Assembly (NCBI GenBank): GCA_038659295.1 | Contig: JASNGC010000002.1 | Span: 124,001-188,000, forward strand | Direction of reading: 5' to 3' | Source of the DNA: Enterocytospora artemiae | Lineage: Eukaryota; Microsporidia | DNA: 64,000 nt | The notes under the pieces: model-generated | Seen by the model: the letters and a program-made list of their open reading frames with translations, nothing else | What the model was told of the DNA's origin: nothing | The model's database searches: none | Position numbers and translations under genes: made by a program | Shown here: piece after piece, positions 27,043-36,222 of the stretch | Numbering within the stretch: position 1 is the first letter of the stretch | Layout of the letters: each line of letters begins with the position of its first letter

Positions 27043-27873
27043 ATGGATTCTTCCAGGAAAATCGACAATGATGGTTATAAGTGCAGCTTCAAGGCCGGAG
27101 ATCTTGTTTGGGCCAAATTCGAGGATTCTCCGTACTGGCCAGGTAGAATAGCGGATAAGAAAATAGCAGATGGTCTAAGAGAGCATGAGGGTGAGTATGA
27201 TAAAGAATGTGTTCTGTTCTTTGGAGAGAATCTTACATATGCTCTAGTGTATCCAGAGGACATTGCTGATTTTAATGAGGCATATGATCAGTACAATGTG
27301 GTGGTTCCTAAGTCCTATAATTTCGAGTTTTCAAAGGCAATTTCTCAAGCCAAGAACTCTTCAAAAATTGTAGACCCTCCACTGGAAATTGAATTACAAG
27401 ATCACAAATCTAAGAAACAAAAGAAGTTTGAAGAGTCTACGGGTTTAAAGCTCATCTATCCAGCTAAAGAGGCGGAAGACAAAGCAAAAGATGTTGGAGA
27501 TAAGATCCCAGTGCCCATATCAGAAACTCCGATGTCTACTGGGGAATCTGGCCAAAACACTGATAGAAACCTTACTGATGCATCTGAAACAGCTTTTGTG
27601 GTTAGTGACACTGTCGTTGATGGGTCAAAAACAGATATGGTTATTACAGAAACTGATGATGTTTCTAAAGTTGTCGGAGAAGAAATAAAACAGGAAGTGA
27701 GAGAGGAGGTTATACAAGAAACGACTGCTGGTGAGGATGATGCAAAATATGAGGTTATGGAGGAGGTAAAAGAGCAGATTAAATGTGAGGTAAAAGAACG
27801 GCAAACAAGTACAGAAGACAAGGAAAATTCTTCTGTATCGAAAAGTGATCACATAAAGGAAACCAGAGGGTAA
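27043..27873 (+). CDS. PWWP-domain chromatin protein
   Basis: A 276-residue protein. The N-terminal PWWP domain (about 14-110) has GDLVWAKFEDSPYWPGRI, with YWPG at 31-34 in place of PWWP, and VLFFGENLTYALV. PWWP domains read methylated H3K36 nucleosomes. The C-terminal half (about 130-276) is a Glu/Lys/Val-rich, probably disordered or coiled tail with repeated EEV/EVxEE segments. The start ATG follows TTTTGCACCC. Role in transcription-linked chromatin is inferred. Confidence 0.85.
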   Translation: MDSSRKIDNDGYKCSFKAGDLVWAKFEDSPYWPGRIADKKIADGLREHEGEYDKECVLFFGENLTYALVYPEDIADFNEAYDQYNVVVPKSYNFEFSKAISQAKNSSKIVDPPLEIELQDHKSKKQKKFEESTGLKLIYPAKEAEDKAKDVGDKIPVPISETPMSTGESGQNTDRNLTDASETAFVVSDTVVDGSKTDMVITETDDVSKVVGEEIKQEVREEVIQETTAGEDDAKYEVMEEVKEQIKCEVKERQTSTEDKENSSVSKSDHIKETRG

Positions 27874-28027
27874 CTATGAAATAAAATATGGATTGGTTAG
27901 TTTGTATCTTATGTTACAATGTTTTAATGGTAATCTATCTATGAACCGTTACTTTACCCTAGCTTTCTTTTGAAAAATGATAGTGGTGATCATTCCAACA
28001 TTGGAGACGAAAAAATTCTTATATATA

Positions 28028-28651
28028 CTATTTATTTGTCCATTTCTTTACCATTGGGTTTGCCATGCTGTCATCTTCATCACTGCTTTGCTTAATTATT
28101 TGACCGAATTTTTTTGGATTCTTTTCCACACGATCGATTCCTATCTTTGAATGCTCTAAAGGATTAGTCACTGTTACTCCTGGCGTTATACTATCGCTCT
28201 TTATGGAAGTAACATCATATCTATCATCCGTGGGAGTGGCTTCTATATAGATATCAAATCGAAGTGATGAGTTATCACAGGAACTTCTTCTGATAAATTT
28301 ATTGCCGTTTATAAAGCTTAAACACCTTGATCTATTCATTAATATTAACTTGTTGTCGGGTAGGAGCTCAAAACTGAATGTTGAATGATCATTACCAGTA
28401 AAGCCAAGTTTATAGTCCCACATGCCAACATCATCATTACCATATACATTGTCCATGTGACGTTTGGTAATGGGATCGTACATCTGTAATCCTGTATATG
28501 TGTGTGTTGATGGAGTAAGTTGAATATCGGTTGCCTTCTCGATACTGGAGGTTTCAATAGGCTTCTTTAAAGACCCATCGAATAGGACATACTGATTTGT
28601 TATGGAGTCTTTCAAGAAAAATGCCATTACCACATTTAGAAAAATTATCAT
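28028..28651 (-). CDS. Ricin-B-lectin-like (beta-trefoil) protein, copy 1
   Basis: A 207-residue protein. A short hydrophobic start (MIIFLNVVMAFF) may be a signal peptide. It is followed by a beta-trefoil-like domain (KDSITNQYVL, a FELLPDNKLILM strand, RCLSFINGNKFI). The arrangement resembles the ricin-B-lectin family of Nosema-type microsporidia, thought to be secreted sugar-binding proteins. It contains no toxin catalytic domain. The C-terminal 50 residues are polar and basic. The paralogue at 29094-29717 shares the first two thirds. Confidence 0.7.
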   Translation of the reverse strand: MIIFLNVVMAFFLKDSITNQYVLFDGSLKKPIETSSIEKATDIQLTPSTHTYTGLQMYDPITKRHMDNVYGNDDVGMWDYKLGFTGNDHSTFSFELLPDNKLILMNRSRCLSFINGNKFIRRSSCDNSSLRFDIYIEATPTDDRYDVTSIKSDSITPGVTVTNPLEHSKIGIDRVEKNPKKFGQIIKQSSDEDDSMANPMVKKWTNK

Positions 28652-29093
28652 AATGCGATTTGAAAAACGTTATTTATATAAATTTGAAACATGTATCAAG
28701 ATTATTGAACAAATTAAATTTCAAAATGAAACATCATAGAACAAACGAGTATTAACGAGTCAACCTATCTATCATTGCCATGATATATATTCCTGATGAA
28801 ATTGTGACTCCGATTAGTATGAGATGAAGTGATACATGAAGGTTTTAAGCTTGATACCAATTTTCTATCGAAAATTCTAAAATGTCGAAAAAAATACATA
28901 TTGGAGTGGAATAACACAATATGTTCAAGTTTGGAGATACCTCAGAGTAATATGTCAGAGTAATAAATAACCGCCAATTTATAGTCGAGTATAGCTTTCT
29001 TTGTAATACCTAATAGGACTCCATAAAAAACTATAGTAGGGAGCCTTTAAAGGTTTTAAAAACATTAATGCCTTTGGATTGATTAATTCCGGT
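28652..29093. other. Intergenic region between lectin-like paralogues
   Basis: About 440 bases without a supported frame. Upstream sequences of the two paralogues are not similar beyond the coding start. Confidence 0.45.
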
Positions 29094-29717
29094 TTATTTT
29101 TTGGATAATGAAGTCTTAGAAAGGTTTTCATCCCCATTTAGTCTGTGGTGTATTTTGTAGGATAGTCCAGAGCCAGAATCTCGACGACGGTTCTTTCCGG
29201 GAGACTGGACCGTTGTTTTGGGCTCTAAATCTCCTGGTAATATCAATGGTTTTGGCGGGTCCACATGTGGAGGCTTAGTATTATCATCATCTGTAGGGGT
29301 GGTTTCTATATAGATATCAAATCGAAGTGATGTGTCATCACAGGAATTTGTGGTGATAAATTTATTGCCATCGGTGAAGTTAAAGCATCTTGTTGCTTTG
29401 TAGTCCATCAATATCAACCTGTTGTCTGGTAAGAGCTCAAGCATGAGGGTAGAATAGCTATGCCCAGTATAGTTGGGCCCATTGTGATTGTACATACGAG
29501 CATCATTACCAGCTATCTCAATATGATATTTGGTTGTGAGATCGCACATCTGTAATCCTTTTGGAGAATATGTGGATGGAGTAAATTGAATATCGTTTGC
29601 CTTCTCGATATCTGAGGTTTCAGCAAGCTTTTTTGAAGACCCATCGATTAGAACATACTGATTTGTTATGGAATCTTTCAAGAAAAATGCCGTTATCACA
29701 TTTAGAAAAATTATCAT
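29094..29717 (-). CDS. Ricin-B-lectin-like (beta-trefoil) protein, copy 2
   Basis: 207 residues, the same length as copy 1. The N-terminal 20 residues are nearly identical (MIIFLNV.xAFFLKDSITNQYVL), and the trefoil strands align (LMLELLPDNRLILM, RCFNFTDGNKFI, SLRFDIYIE). The tails diverge completely: this one is Pro- then Ser/Arg-rich. Probably secreted carbohydrate-binding, inferred. Conserved domain with divergent tails suggests different surface partners. Confidence 0.7.
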   Translation of the reverse strand: MIIFLNVITAFFLKDSITNQYVLIDGSSKKLAETSDIEKANDIQFTPSTYSPKGLQMCDLTTKYHIEIAGNDARMYNHNGPNYTGHSYSTLMLELLPDNRLILMDYKATRCFNFTDGNKFITTNSCDDTSLRFDIYIETTPTDDDNTKPPHVDPPKPLILPGDLEPKTTVQSPGKNRRRDSGSGLSYKIHHRLNGDENLSKTSLSKK

Positions 29718-30035
29718 AAACTTTTAGTATAAAACTTTTGAAATATTTGCTAATGAAACAACTTGAAACTAAATTAAAAACACGGTATCAAAGTATTTTG
29801 TTCACAAAATAGGGTTTAAACTATCCGAGCTACATGTCTAAATGCATGTGTGGGTTAAATATAGCATAGGACAACCTGGGACAAAATCATTTCTATAATA
29901 AATTTGTGGGATTAGTCTTATGGCACATTCATTATCAATTTAGTTTCTCCTGATGAAAAATCATATTAACTAACATCCGAAGTTGTAAAGGGACGCTTTT
30001 CTCTAATTATTTTTCTGTAAAAACAAAATGCCAAA
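29718..30035. other. Intergenic region
   Basis: About 320 A+T-rich bases with no feature recognised, up to the tRNA-Thr 3' end. Confidence 0.45.
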
Positions 30036-30107
30036 AGGCTCGGCCGGGGATTGAACCCGAGACCTACAGTTTACAAGACTGTCGCTCTACCACTGAGCTA
30101 CAGAGCC
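30036..30107 (-). tRNA. tRNA-Thr (TGT)
   Basis: A 72-nt cloverleaf on the minus strand. D stem GCTC/GAGC; anticodon stem ACAGT/ACTGT with loop CTTGTAA (anticodon TGT); T arm TCGGG-TTCAATC-CCCGG. The acceptor GGCTCTG/CCGAGCC has one T-C mismatch at pair 6-67. No intron, no encoded CCA. Confidence 0.95.
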
Positions 30108-30281
30108 TCGAAGAGTAGATTTTGCATGAGTATCACAAACAATTTAGAGCTGTAATTAAAAGCCATCCAACTTTACCTGGAAAATAAATTGCTTTAAGTT
30201 AAAAGATAAATACACTAGACATTGATTTACAATATCAAAGAGTGCTTACTATGAACCATAATAAAATTCAAATAGTTTTAT

Positions 30282-31958
30282 TTATCCAGTGAATGGGCCT
30301 GCACAAGAAATAATGTTTCTATAGCCAAATTTAGAGCAAATTACTGGCGTATTTTTAGTGTAATAAACCCCCAACTGCGTCCCTTTAATATCTGTTTTGT
30401 CCCAAAGTCTGACTGAATTATCTGCACCCGAGCTGCAAATAATAGAGCCAAAATACGAAAATGATACAGAATAGACCGTATTTTCGTGACCACTAAAAAC
30501 ATTTATGATCTTACTCTTTTCGATATCCCACAGAATTACTTTCTTATCTGTTGCCCCAGTTACCATCAATTTTCCATCATGGCTTATATCTATACATGTT
30601 ACTGTGCCCGAGTGTCCATTAAATGTCCTAACAATAGTGGCCGCTTCAACATCATGCATTCTTATTTTGTAGTCGGAGGATCCAGTAAATAGATAGTTCC
30701 CATTTGGATGGAATTTACACACAGTCACATCGCTAAGAGAAGTTAAAAACAGTCTTTCCGGCTTGATACTCTTTGTACACCACATAATAGCCTGCTTGTC
30801 AGCACTTCCAGAGGCAAAGTAGAAATCGTTTGGGCTGAAATCCACAGTCCAGACAGGGAAGACATGTGCCTTATACACTGCTATTGTTGCAAACAGATCC
30901 AATGACCACAGTCTAATAGTGCAATCGGCCGAGGAGCTTATCAGGTACTTCGATGTATTTGAAAATTTCAAACTAAAAATGGGTCCGGTGTGTCCAATCA
31001 GTCGCTTAACCTCTCCAGCCTCATCATATTTTGAATTTACAGAATCCTTGTCATTAATATCCATTTTAGCCAATTCGGTTGAGCTTTTCAACTTCCTTAA
31101 TGGCTCTTTTGTGAGGCTATGGATGTCTATATATGAATCATTATATCCACATGCCATAAATTTGGAGTCGTTTGATATCTCAATGGCAGTTAGATTCTCA
31201 TAGGTGTTCTGAACTGTATAACAGCATATCGACGGTAAGTATTCCTTGTTTAGACTCACTCTTTTGCATATATCCTTCAATTTCTCAATTTCTGCATTGA
31301 TCAAACTAGGGCTTGGCTTCACTTTGGCCTCGGCTTTCTTCTGTTTTTTCAGCTGTTGTACATATGTCTCTAAGTGATCGTACTTATATTGCTCAGACGC
31401 CAAAATTGCTGCCTCACACTCTGCAGAAACCAAATTTGTGGTCAGATCAATTGGCTTGTCCTCTACATAAGCATCAATCCCGCAGGTGTTTGTTTTATTA
31501 ATATCAATGCTCCCAGATTGCACCTTTATTTCCATGTGGCTGTTCATTAACTTCAAAATGTAAATCATATCATTTTCTTCTATAAAATTTATCAGCAAAT
31601 TATATGCGTATTTCGACATTACCAGAAAATATTTGTTTGTTCGAAATCCAGATGTTATGGAATTTTGATGTATATGAGCACTAGAATAGATACTCTCGAA
31701 TTTGTTCAATTCGTTATTGTCAAAGTCAGACCGATACTTCTGAAAAAAGGCTTTAGCCTCCTGAATTTTTTCCTGGATGATTAAATCCATATAGATGTGT
31801 AAAAAAAGCGGATATAGCAGGGGAATTAGATCATTTTTGAACAGATCAAGTGAATCCTCAATCCATAGTTTCAGCTTCTGAAAGTACTCCACTTTGTGAA
31901 CTGAAATATCATTTTGAGGAATATTTACTCTTGGAACTTTGCCAGATTGTTCATACAT
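30282..31958 (-). CDS. TAF5: TFIID subunit TAF5
   Basis: A 558-residue protein. The N-terminal NTD2 domain (about 20-150) has YFQKLKLWIEDSLDLFKNDLIPLLYPLFLHIYMDL and FRTNKYFLVMSKYAYNLLINF, which match TAF5. A Lys-rich linker follows. The C-terminal WD40 propeller (about 245-555) has repeats such as LIGHTGPIFSLKFS...RLWSLD, FSPNDFYFASGSADKQAIMW and TFNGHSGTVTCIDIS. TAF5 scaffolds TFIID (and SAGA in yeast). The N-terminal LisH part is missing. The start is ATG 31958 (after CACCCTTCCCT) rather than the upstream TTG. It diverges from RPB7 across a 258-bp shared promoter. Confidence 0.93.
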   Translation of the reverse strand: MYEQSGKVPRVNIPQNDISVHKVEYFQKLKLWIEDSLDLFKNDLIPLLYPLFLHIYMDLIIQEKIQEAKAFFQKYRSDFDNNELNKFESIYSSAHIHQNSITSGFRTNKYFLVMSKYAYNLLINFIEENDMIYILKLMNSHMEIKVQSGSIDINKTNTCGIDAYVEDKPIDLTTNLVSAECEAAILASEQYKYDHLETYVQQLKKQKKAEAKVKPSPSLINAEIEKLKDICKRVSLNKEYLPSICCYTVQNTYENLTAIEISNDSKFMACGYNDSYIDIHSLTKEPLRKLKSSTELAKMDINDKDSVNSKYDEAGEVKRLIGHTGPIFSLKFSNTSKYLISSSADCTIRLWSLDLFATIAVYKAHVFPVWTVDFSPNDFYFASGSADKQAIMWCTKSIKPERLFLTSLSDVTVCKFHPNGNYLFTGSSDYKIRMHDVEAATIVRTFNGHSGTVTCIDISHDGKLMVTGATDKKVILWDIEKSKIINVFSGHENTVYSVSFSYFGSIICSSGADNSVRLWDKTDIKGTQLGVYYTKNTPVICSKFGYRNIISCAGPFTG

Positions 31959-32216
31959 AGGGAAGGGTGACAAAAACTTACTAAAAGAAAGGGCAGACGG
32001 ATATTTTATACTATGCGTGCAATGGATCTTAGTATGCTTGGGTGTGTCAGATTACAAATTGGTTGTTGGGGAACTTGTGTTTTCTTGTGCACATAATGCC
32101 CTGTTTCATCAGGAAAGATACTCTAAAACGGTGCAGCGATATGCCACAAATATTGTGGATATCACAATGCATTTATTTACACATAAAGGATTTATTCTAT
32201 ATTTTCGACCCCTTCG

Positions 32217-32681
32217 ATGTTTTATGTTAAACACTTTGTGCACTCGATTAATCTCAATCCTCAGTTTCTTGGGCCGAATATCTACACACTCATAAAAGAT
32301 TACTTAATACGTACGGTGGAAGGTTCCTGTTCATCTTCTGGATATATTATTTCCGTTCTTAAAATCGATAGTGTTTCCGAGGGGAAAATTCTTCTCAGCG
32401 GTCATACTGCATTTAAAATTAACTACCAGGCCGTGGTTCTGAATCCGGTCAAGGGAGAGGTAGTCGATGCACAGATTGTTTCAACCTCTAAAATGGGATT
32501 TTTTGCTTTTGTTGGCCCCCTATCCATTTTTATTTCAAATTATCAAATTCCTCAAAGCTTGGTTGATAGTTTGGCCACAGGTGCGGTTGTACGATTGAAG
32601 ATTATTGGGACCAAGATAGATAGTTCCAAGGTTTATGCAATCGGAACTCTACAGGATGATTGCTTGGGAGTAATAGTATAA
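32217..32681 (+). CDS. RPB7: RNA polymerase II subunit RPB7
   Basis: A 154-residue protein matching Rpb7 end to end. The N-terminal RNP domain starts MFYVKHFVHSINLNP; it continues VEGSCSSSGYIISVL and FKINYQAVVLNPVKGEVVDA. The OB domain follows with GFFAFVGPLSIFIS. It lacks 15-20 residues compared with yeast. Rpb7 pairs with Rpb4 as the stalk of Pol II. RPC25 is the alternative, but GPLSIF and length favour Rpb7. The start follows CGACCCCTTCG; the stop is followed by ATAAATTAATAA. Confidence 0.92.
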   Translation: MFYVKHFVHSINLNPQFLGPNIYTLIKDYLIRTVEGSCSSSGYIISVLKIDSVSEGKILLSGHTAFKINYQAVVLNPVKGEVVDAQIVSTSKMGFFAFVGPLSIFISNYQIPQSLVDSLATGAVVRLKIIGTKIDSSKVYAIGTLQDDCLGVIV

Positions 32682-32692
32682 ATAAATTAATA

Positions 32693-32986
32693 ATGGCATT
32701 GTTGACGGAAACAGTGGCACGAGATAGCCACCACTTCCTCATTGAATTTTCACAAGTCACCTGTCTTGAAGCCTCGAGATCAACATTGTGCAATGAGTCT
32801 GGAAATTTCGTGCTTTTCGTGTTAACACACTGCTGGACGAAAGGTGCTCCATTAAATATCTCTGTCCCAACCACCAATTGGTCTAATCTTTTCAATACTT
32901 CCAAACAGCTAAAGAATATCTATCTTAACTTTCCAATAAACTGCATGGGATATATTTGTGGTGGACTTATAGTCAAGTATGGCTAA
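32693..32986 (+). CDS. Hypothetical protein, 97 aa
   Basis: A frame beginning 12 bases after the RPB7 stop and ending before the STE12 3' end. The ATG has no C-block, but an open frame fills the whole gap. It contains four Cys and hydrophobic strands (NFVLFVLTHCW, INCMGYICGGLIVKYG) with no motif I recognise. Could be a small subunit of a complex, or a chance frame. Confidence 0.4.
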   Translation: MALLTETVARDSHHFLIEFSQVTCLEASRSTLCNESGNFVLFVLTHCWTKGAPLNISVPTTNWSNLFNTSKQLKNIYLNFPINCMGYICGGLIVKYG

Positions 32987-33032
32987 AGGAAGTATTTAAA
33001 TTTACAAAAAATATTGGAAAGTTCCGTATTTA

Positions 33033-34160
33033 TTATTCTTTTGCATTATGGGATTTTTGCACAAACTGCACTTTGCCATTTCTGTCAAGCGATTCGTTAA
33101 CCTCGTCAATGGTATTCTGTACCGATTTAATTTGGCAAATGCTCCTGTCAAAATCAAATTCAGGCAAATAGTTGTCGTTGATAAATCCAAAATTATTCAT
33201 ATGATCAAATGCACTTCTCGACGGAGCGACGCTGGAGGATCTTTGTCTAAAATTACTATTGGATTCCGAATCTCCCGAAAAAACAAGTGAAGATCTTCTA
33301 CTAAGATTGGATGGCCGAGTATAGTTGCTGATTATATTTGGGGTTTCCTCGTCAAATAGTGTTTTTTTAAGAATGTCACTGCTTCTCTTAGTGTCTATAT
33401 GATTAAAGTCGTTTACCATAAACAGGTTTTGGCCTGGAGGGGATGTGTCACTGAATAAAGTATTTCTTAAGTTATTGATCTCTTTGTTTGAATTTCCAAT
33501 GTCATAATTCTTTGCTGGCAATCCAGTGATGCTACCCTTACGCTGCTTCTGGTAGTTTGATAGGCTTTTTTTGGAAATGATATGTGGATTCTGGACGTGG
33601 TGAGGGGGCTGGTGATGCATTGCATGGTGATTTTGTGAATTCATCTGTTGATGGTGCATTGGATGCTGGGAAACCTGCTGGTGATTGGACTGAACAAAAT
33701 TGTTATAGGCAAAGACCTGGTTCTCTCTACGGACGTCCCTCTCCAACCCATCGCAAAACAACGCATCGTGAGGAACAGAATACCAATAAAATACCTTTTG
33801 TTTTTTCTGGGTTCGAATACACCCATTTTTGTATAAAAACTCTAGGAAATCTGACCTTGGACTCTCAAGTGTGGCATCAATACCAGGCTTAAGATTTCTT
33901 AAATCACTGAAGATACCCTCCTCAAATTTCTTTAAGTTTGCGATCTGTCGACCCTCAAGCTGAAATCTATAAATTAAAATTTTTACAATGTCTGTACCTG
34001 AAATGTAGAAATGGTAGTTCCACAGGATACAGTGTATTAAATCACCGTTTTTCATCTGAAACTTTTTGATTCTTTCATTATCCCTAAATTTTTTGGGGGC
34101 ATTGATGAGAAAATCATAAAGCTCGGCATCTCTGAGCTCCTGGTTATAATTATGTTCCAT
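33033..34160 (-). CDS. STE12: STE12-like transcription factor
   Basis: A 375-residue protein. Residues 5-145 are the STE12 DNA-binding domain: YHFYISGTDIVKILIYRFQ, KKFEEGIFSDLRNLKPG, ESPRSDFLEFLYKNGCIRTQKKQKVF and SVPHDALF all match fungal Ste12. It is followed by a Gln/His-rich stretch (about 152-195) with no zinc fingers, so it is the yeast-type form. Ste12 acts downstream of MAP kinases in mating and filamentation; the target in a microsporidian is unknown. An upstream in-frame ATG exists at 34223; I chose 34160 as closest to the domain. Confidence 0.93.
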   Translation of the reverse strand: MEHNYNQELRDAELYDFLINAPKKFRDNERIKKFQMKNGDLIHCILWNYHFYISGTDIVKILIYRFQLEGRQIANLKKFEEGIFSDLRNLKPGIDATLESPRSDFLEFLYKNGCIRTQKKQKVFYWYSVPHDALFCDGLERDVRRENQVFAYNNFVQSNHQQVSQHPMHHQQMNSQNHHAMHHQPPHHVQNPHIISKKSLSNYQKQRKGSITGLPAKNYDIGNSNKEINNLRNTLFSDTSPPGQNLFMVNDFNHIDTKRSSDILKKTLFDEETPNIISNYTRPSNLSRRSSLVFSGDSESNSNFRQRSSSVAPSRSAFDHMNNFGFINDNYLPEFDFDRSICQIKSVQNTIDEVNESLDRNGKVQFVQKSHNAKE

Positions 34161-34654
34161 GCTGATATTTGTAAATATAAATCTTTTAATACTTTTATTT
34201 ATTTGTTTATATACATGATACATGTGTTTCAAAATTCAAATAATTGATAAGATTGATCAGCAAAATTTTTACTGAATTGACTGATGGGATTTGTACTACT
34301 CTACAAATGGAGGTACAGCATATCATAGCATGTCAAATGGATACCCCATTAAATTAAAAATATTTATCAGCTAAATAATAAATATTTTGATCAGAAAAAA
34401 TAAATAGAATTTTTAGGGGAGCTGCAAAAATACTTCTGGAGTATTAAAATGGTAACTATGCCAGAGTTCAGATGTGTATATACAATAGTATGTTATAAAT
34501 ATGTGTATAACTATTTAATAAGGGGTTTTCAGGCCAGCCATCCTGTCTATATGGTAAAGACTGAAGATATTGTCCCTAGCATGTTCTGTGCTTAATATGA
34601 TTTAATTTAACTTCCAATACTTAAGATTAAAAAATTCGAAAAAGGAACCCTCTT
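34161..34654. other. Intergenic region between divergent STE12 and TRAPP genes
   Basis: About 490 bases, unusually rich in AAATA/TTTAT runs. No frame or RNA recognised. Confidence 0.45.
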
Positions 34655-35134
34655 ATGAAAGATAACATCTCCACGGATTATTTTTTACTTTTCTTCAATT
34701 CATCTATGCGGGCCCTTTTTTCAATGGAAAATAGTAACCTGCATGCAGAAAGTATTGGTAGATATGTCTCATCAAGAATTGCCGATGATTTCTTCCAGAA
34801 ATTCAGCATTTTTAAAAAAATCTCGACAAGTGAAATCGACGAGTATTTGCTCAGATTTTTTTCGATTTATTTTGAAATGTCTATAGAAATTAAAGAACAG
34901 ACAACGAACAGACAAGACAGTGTTCCACCAGTTACAAGTGTAGAGTGCATTGCCATGGATAATCATCAACAGGATAGTCCCTTCAAACAGTTTAAACTTC
35001 CAGAAAGTTTGGAGCAAGCGGGTGGATCTTGTGCTTATTATTTTTTTAAGAGTATTCTTGAAGGAATATTCGAGCCTATTAGCTTTTCGGTTGTAAGTGA
35101 TGAATTTAATACGTTGTATATAGCATATAAATAA
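34655..35134 (+). CDS. TRAPP complex subunit (Bet3/Trs31/Trs33 family)
   Basis: A 159-residue protein with the TRAPP alpha/beta pattern. An N-terminal helix is followed by LHAESIGRYVSSRIADDFFQK (the 'LexxGyxvGxrlie' helix of the family), a central helix (IDEYLLRFFSIYFEMSI), then FKLPESLEQAGGSCAYYFFKSILEG and a C-terminal strand. TRAPP tethers vesicles and activates Ypt1/Rab1. Trs31 or Bet3 is likeliest, but the member cannot be fixed by eye. The start ATG follows AACCCTCTT. Confidence 0.6.
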   Translation: MKDNISTDYFLLFFNSSMRALFSMENSNLHAESIGRYVSSRIADDFFQKFSIFKKISTSEIDEYLLRFFSIYFEMSIEIKEQTTNRQDSVPPVTSVECIAMDNHQQDSPFKQFKLPESLEQAGGSCAYYFFKSILEGIFEPISFSVVSDEFNTLYIAYK

Positions 35135-35437
35135 TATGATTGTGACTTGGCTAATCAATCATAAAAATGATCGATCTTTAGAAATCATATTTCAATAATC
35201 ATCCAACTTTATTGATAAATGAAATTTGTGCTTAGGATTGATAGCCATTGGCTTTGTTGATTTAAAGTATTTTTATTTGTTATATCAGTCATGCGACATG
35301 TAAAATTAGAAAGTAGTTTGTAAATCAGTAGCCTATAGTTGTAGTGATGAGATTTTTAATTTGATTTGTGATATCATTCCCCCTTTCTACCCCTTAGCTC
35401 AAAATATTTTCACCAAGTCACGGCCCCTCTTTAAAAG
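35135..35437. other. Intergenic region
   Basis: About 300 bases. The promoter of the E2 gene has CCCCCTTTCTACCCC and CGGCCCCTCTTT blocks. Nothing else recognised. Confidence 0.5.
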
Positions 35438-35923
35438 ATGGCTACAAACTCCACAACGGAAATGAGAATTAAGAAAGAGATCAAAATGTGTATGTCCAAT
35501 TCTTCGAAGGAGCTGACCGTTGATCCTTGTATAAATGGGGATTTATATACTTGGGAGGCTGAAATACGCCCAAGCAAGTCGAGTGTTTACCATAATACTG
35601 TGCTAAAACTTTCAATTGTATTTCCACCTACTTATCCATACAGCCCCCCTAAAGTTACTTTTAACACATCGATTTATCATCCAAATATTAATTCCCATGG
35701 ATCAATTTGTATAAGCACATTGGGAAAGGATTGGTCTCCAGCACTAACAATCGACAAGACACTGTATTCGATACTATCCATGCTAGATGAGCCAAATCCC
35801 ATGGATCCTTTGAGAGCGGATGCTGCGGAATTGTTTTTGCACGATAAAAAGACCTACTATGAAAAGTGTAGGGAAGTATGCAAGTCCGCAATGTGCACCT
35901 ACAAATCGAGTAAAAAAAAGTAA
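35438..35923 (+). CDS. Ubiquitin-conjugating enzyme E2
   Basis: A 161-residue UBC-fold protein. HPN motif at 81-83; catalytic Cys91 in [15 protein letters not shown]; the [13 protein letters not shown] loop and a Pro-rich ANPMDPLR segment are conserved. It receives ubiquitin from E1 and passes it to an E3 or substrate. The N-terminus is close to the plain UBC4/5-like class; the C-terminus ends in a Lys tail. The short insertion after the active site seen in UBC3/UBC7 types is absent. A particular yeast orthologue is not clear. Confidence 0.92.
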   Translation: MATNSTTEMRIKKEIKMCMSNSSKELTVDPCINGDLYTWEAEIRPSKSSVYHNTVLKLSIVFPPTYPYSPPKVTFNTSIYHPNINSHGSICISTLGKDWSPALTIDKTLYSILSMLDEPNPMDPLRADAAELFLHDKKTYYEKCREVCKSAMCTYKSSKKK

Positions 35924-36222
35924 TTAATTTTTAAATAAATAGACAAAAAATAATGAGTTTATTAATTTCTCATCGTCAGGTGAGTTCAAAAATGAATAAA
36001 TTAAAGACAATGGAATGGTGCATATATTTTCCACTGTCTGGACAACAAGTTTGATGCTAGTCATTTTCTTCTAATTTATGTGCCAGAAATCTGCTATTAT
36101 TAATAAAAGGATTAACAATGTTTAATCGACATTTCCCAACCTGCTGGTGTCCTACATATGGGATAAATACAAGAAATCTTAAATAGATTGGGAAATAAGT
36201 TGTTCAGCCGGCAAGATTCTCT
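35924..36222. other. Convergent 3' intergenic region
   Basis: About 300 bases between convergent genes, with AATAAAT signals on both sides. No gene recognised. Confidence 0.45.

Noticed and set aside
26918..27151. 77-codon frame overlapping the PWWP gene
   Set aside because: Runs into the PWWP coding region in another frame; the PWWP frame has both the C-block and the domain.
31939..32295. 118-codon plus-strand frame between TAF5 and RPB7
   Set aside because: It overlaps the starts of both divergent genes and has no family match.
32602..32904. 100-codon minus-strand frame opposite the 97-aa hypothetical gene
   Set aside because: Overlaps the end of RPB7 and has no start context; the plus-strand frame fits the gap better.
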